DNA of 7,008 nt from Flavobacteriales bacterium. GTDB lineage: Bacteria > Bacteroidota > Bacteroidia > Flavobacteriales_D > Parvicellaceae. Below, one piece after another: positions 6,226-7,008 of the stretch (position 1 is the stretch's first letter; every line of letters starts with the position of its first letter). The position numbers and the translations under genes are program-made. Location: positions 1 through 7,008 of the forward strand of contig JALTUD010000204.1 in assembly GCA_027047735.1 (NCBI GenBank), in the 5' to 3' direction. The notes beneath the pieces are model-generated. The model did not search any database. It was not told the origin of the DNA and saw only the letters and a program-made list of their open reading frames with translations.

Positions 6226-7008
6226 TTAATACTGTTCATTTTCATTCGGGAAATCCAAGCTTTTTACATCTTCGATGTAATTTTCAAATGCTCCTTTTAT
6301 TTCATCAAATAAATTTAAGTAACGTCTTAAAAAACGAGGTGAAAATTCTTTGGTAATTCCCAACATATCGTGCATAACCAAGACTTGTCCATCTACCCCC
6401 GACCCGGCACCTATTCCAATAACCGGAATATGTAAGCTGTCAGCTACTTGTTGGGCTAATTTAGCTGGAACTTTTTCTAGCACCAACGCAAAACAACCTG
6501 CTTTTTCCAATAGTTTCGCATCTTCCAATAAGCGTTTTGCTTCAGCTTCTTCTTTCGCCCTTACGGTGTAAGTTCCAAATTTATATATCGATTGTGGGGT
6601 TAATCCTAAATGCCCCATCACCGGTATTCCCGCAGATAATATACGTTCAATAGACTCCAATACTTCACGACCTCCCTCCAATTTAACCGAATGTGCTTCA
6701 GATTCTTTCATAATACGAATTGCTGAACGAAGTGCTTCTTTAGAATCGCCTTGATAAGTTCCGAAAGGTAAATCGACTACCACCAAAGAACGCTTTACCG
6801 CTCTGATAACTGATGACGCATGATATATCATTTGGTCTAAAGTTATAGGCAAGGTTGTTTCGTGTCCTGCCATAACATTGGAAGCAGAATCACCAACAAG
6901 AATGACATCCATTCCTGCTTGATCTACTATTTTAGCCATAGAATAATCATAAGCGGTAAGCATTGAGATTTTTTCCCCTTGCGCTTTCATCTCTAACAAG
7001 GTGTGCGT
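6226..7008 (-). CDS. panB: 3-methyl-2-oxobutanoate hydroxymethyltransferase (PanB), N-terminus cut by window edge
   Basis: PanB makes ketopantoate from 2-oxoisovalerate and 5,10-methylenetetrahydrofolate, the first committed step to pantothenate and coenzyme A, in the cytoplasm; the family forms a decameric TIM-barrel enzyme. Reading from the window edge, the frame is open (THTLLEMKAQGEKISMLTAYDYS), as in the family, so the gene continues beyond 7008; the TTG at 6999-6997 is an internal Leu, not the start. Only about a dozen residues should be missing. Counting from that Leu, the Mg-binding residues are present as D37 (LVGDS), D76 (VVDLPFG) and E108 (VKLEGG), and the catalytic Glu is E175 (LVLEKVP). 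Family signatures GHETTLP, MGHLGLTPQS, VIGIGAG and VLVMHD are intact. A Lys/Glu-rich tail (from about residue 240) ends in NENEQY. The next gene downstream begins 24 nt after the stop, suggesting an operon. No other pan gene is visible in the window. Confidence 0.97.
   Translation of the reverse strand, partial: THTLLEMKAQGEKISMLTAYDYSMAKIVDQAGMDVILVGDSASNVMAGHETTLPITLDQMIYHASSVIRAVKRSLVVVDLPFGTYQGDSKEALRSAIRIMKESEAHSVKLEGGREVLESIERILSAGIPVMGHLGLTPQSIYKFGTYTVRAKEEAEAKRLLEDAKLLEKAGCFALVLEKVPAKLAQQVADSLHIPVIGIGAGSGVDGQVLVMHDMLGITKEFSPRFLRRYLNLFDEIKGAFENYIEDVKSLDFPNENEQY

Noticed and set aside
5450..6571. Plus-strand open frames at 5450-5641 and 6350-6571
   Set aside because: They are antisense shadows of the membrane-protein gene and panB, which have much stronger support.

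Overview
The window looks like a chromosomal segment from a low-GC member of the Bacteroidota, probably flavobacterium-like. The reasons are a SusC/TonB-type outer-membrane receptor of a kind common in that phylum, A-rich leaders without Shine-Dalgarno sequences, a TAnnTTTG-type -7 promoter box, a PanB N-terminus that closely resembles Bacteroidota versions, and an intergenic structured repeat of a type I associate with that phylum. This assignment is inference; there is no rRNA marker here.

Layout: (1) 1-1710, plus strand, holds the C-terminal three quarters or so of a TonB-dependent receptor cut by the window edge. (2) 1711-2006 is non-coding. It holds a structured repeat-like element of about 140 nt with two perfect hairpins (1717-1857), a weak terminator-like hairpin (1887-1921) and a promoter box for the next gene. 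(3) 2007-2348, plus strand, encodes a small secreted Cys/Lys/His-rich protein with an 11-residue tandem repeat, ended by a strong terminator (2369-2402). (4) 2498-4717, plus strand, encodes a complete monomeric-type NADP-dependent isocitrate dehydrogenase, ended by a probably bidirectional terminator (4737-4770). (5) On the minus strand, panB (edge-truncated, 7008 to 6226) is followed after 24 nt by a polytopic membrane protein resembling GT-C glycosyltransferases (6201 to 4867), probably as one transcript converging on icd.

The genes do not form one pathway: outer-membrane uptake, a possible metal-binding envelope protein, a TCA-cycle NADPH source, and pantothenate/CoA synthesis linked to a membrane protein of unknown substrate. 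I found no CRISPR array, tRNA, rRNA, transposase or defence system. The least explained items are the structured intergenic element, the Cys-rich secreted protein and the membrane protein next to panB.
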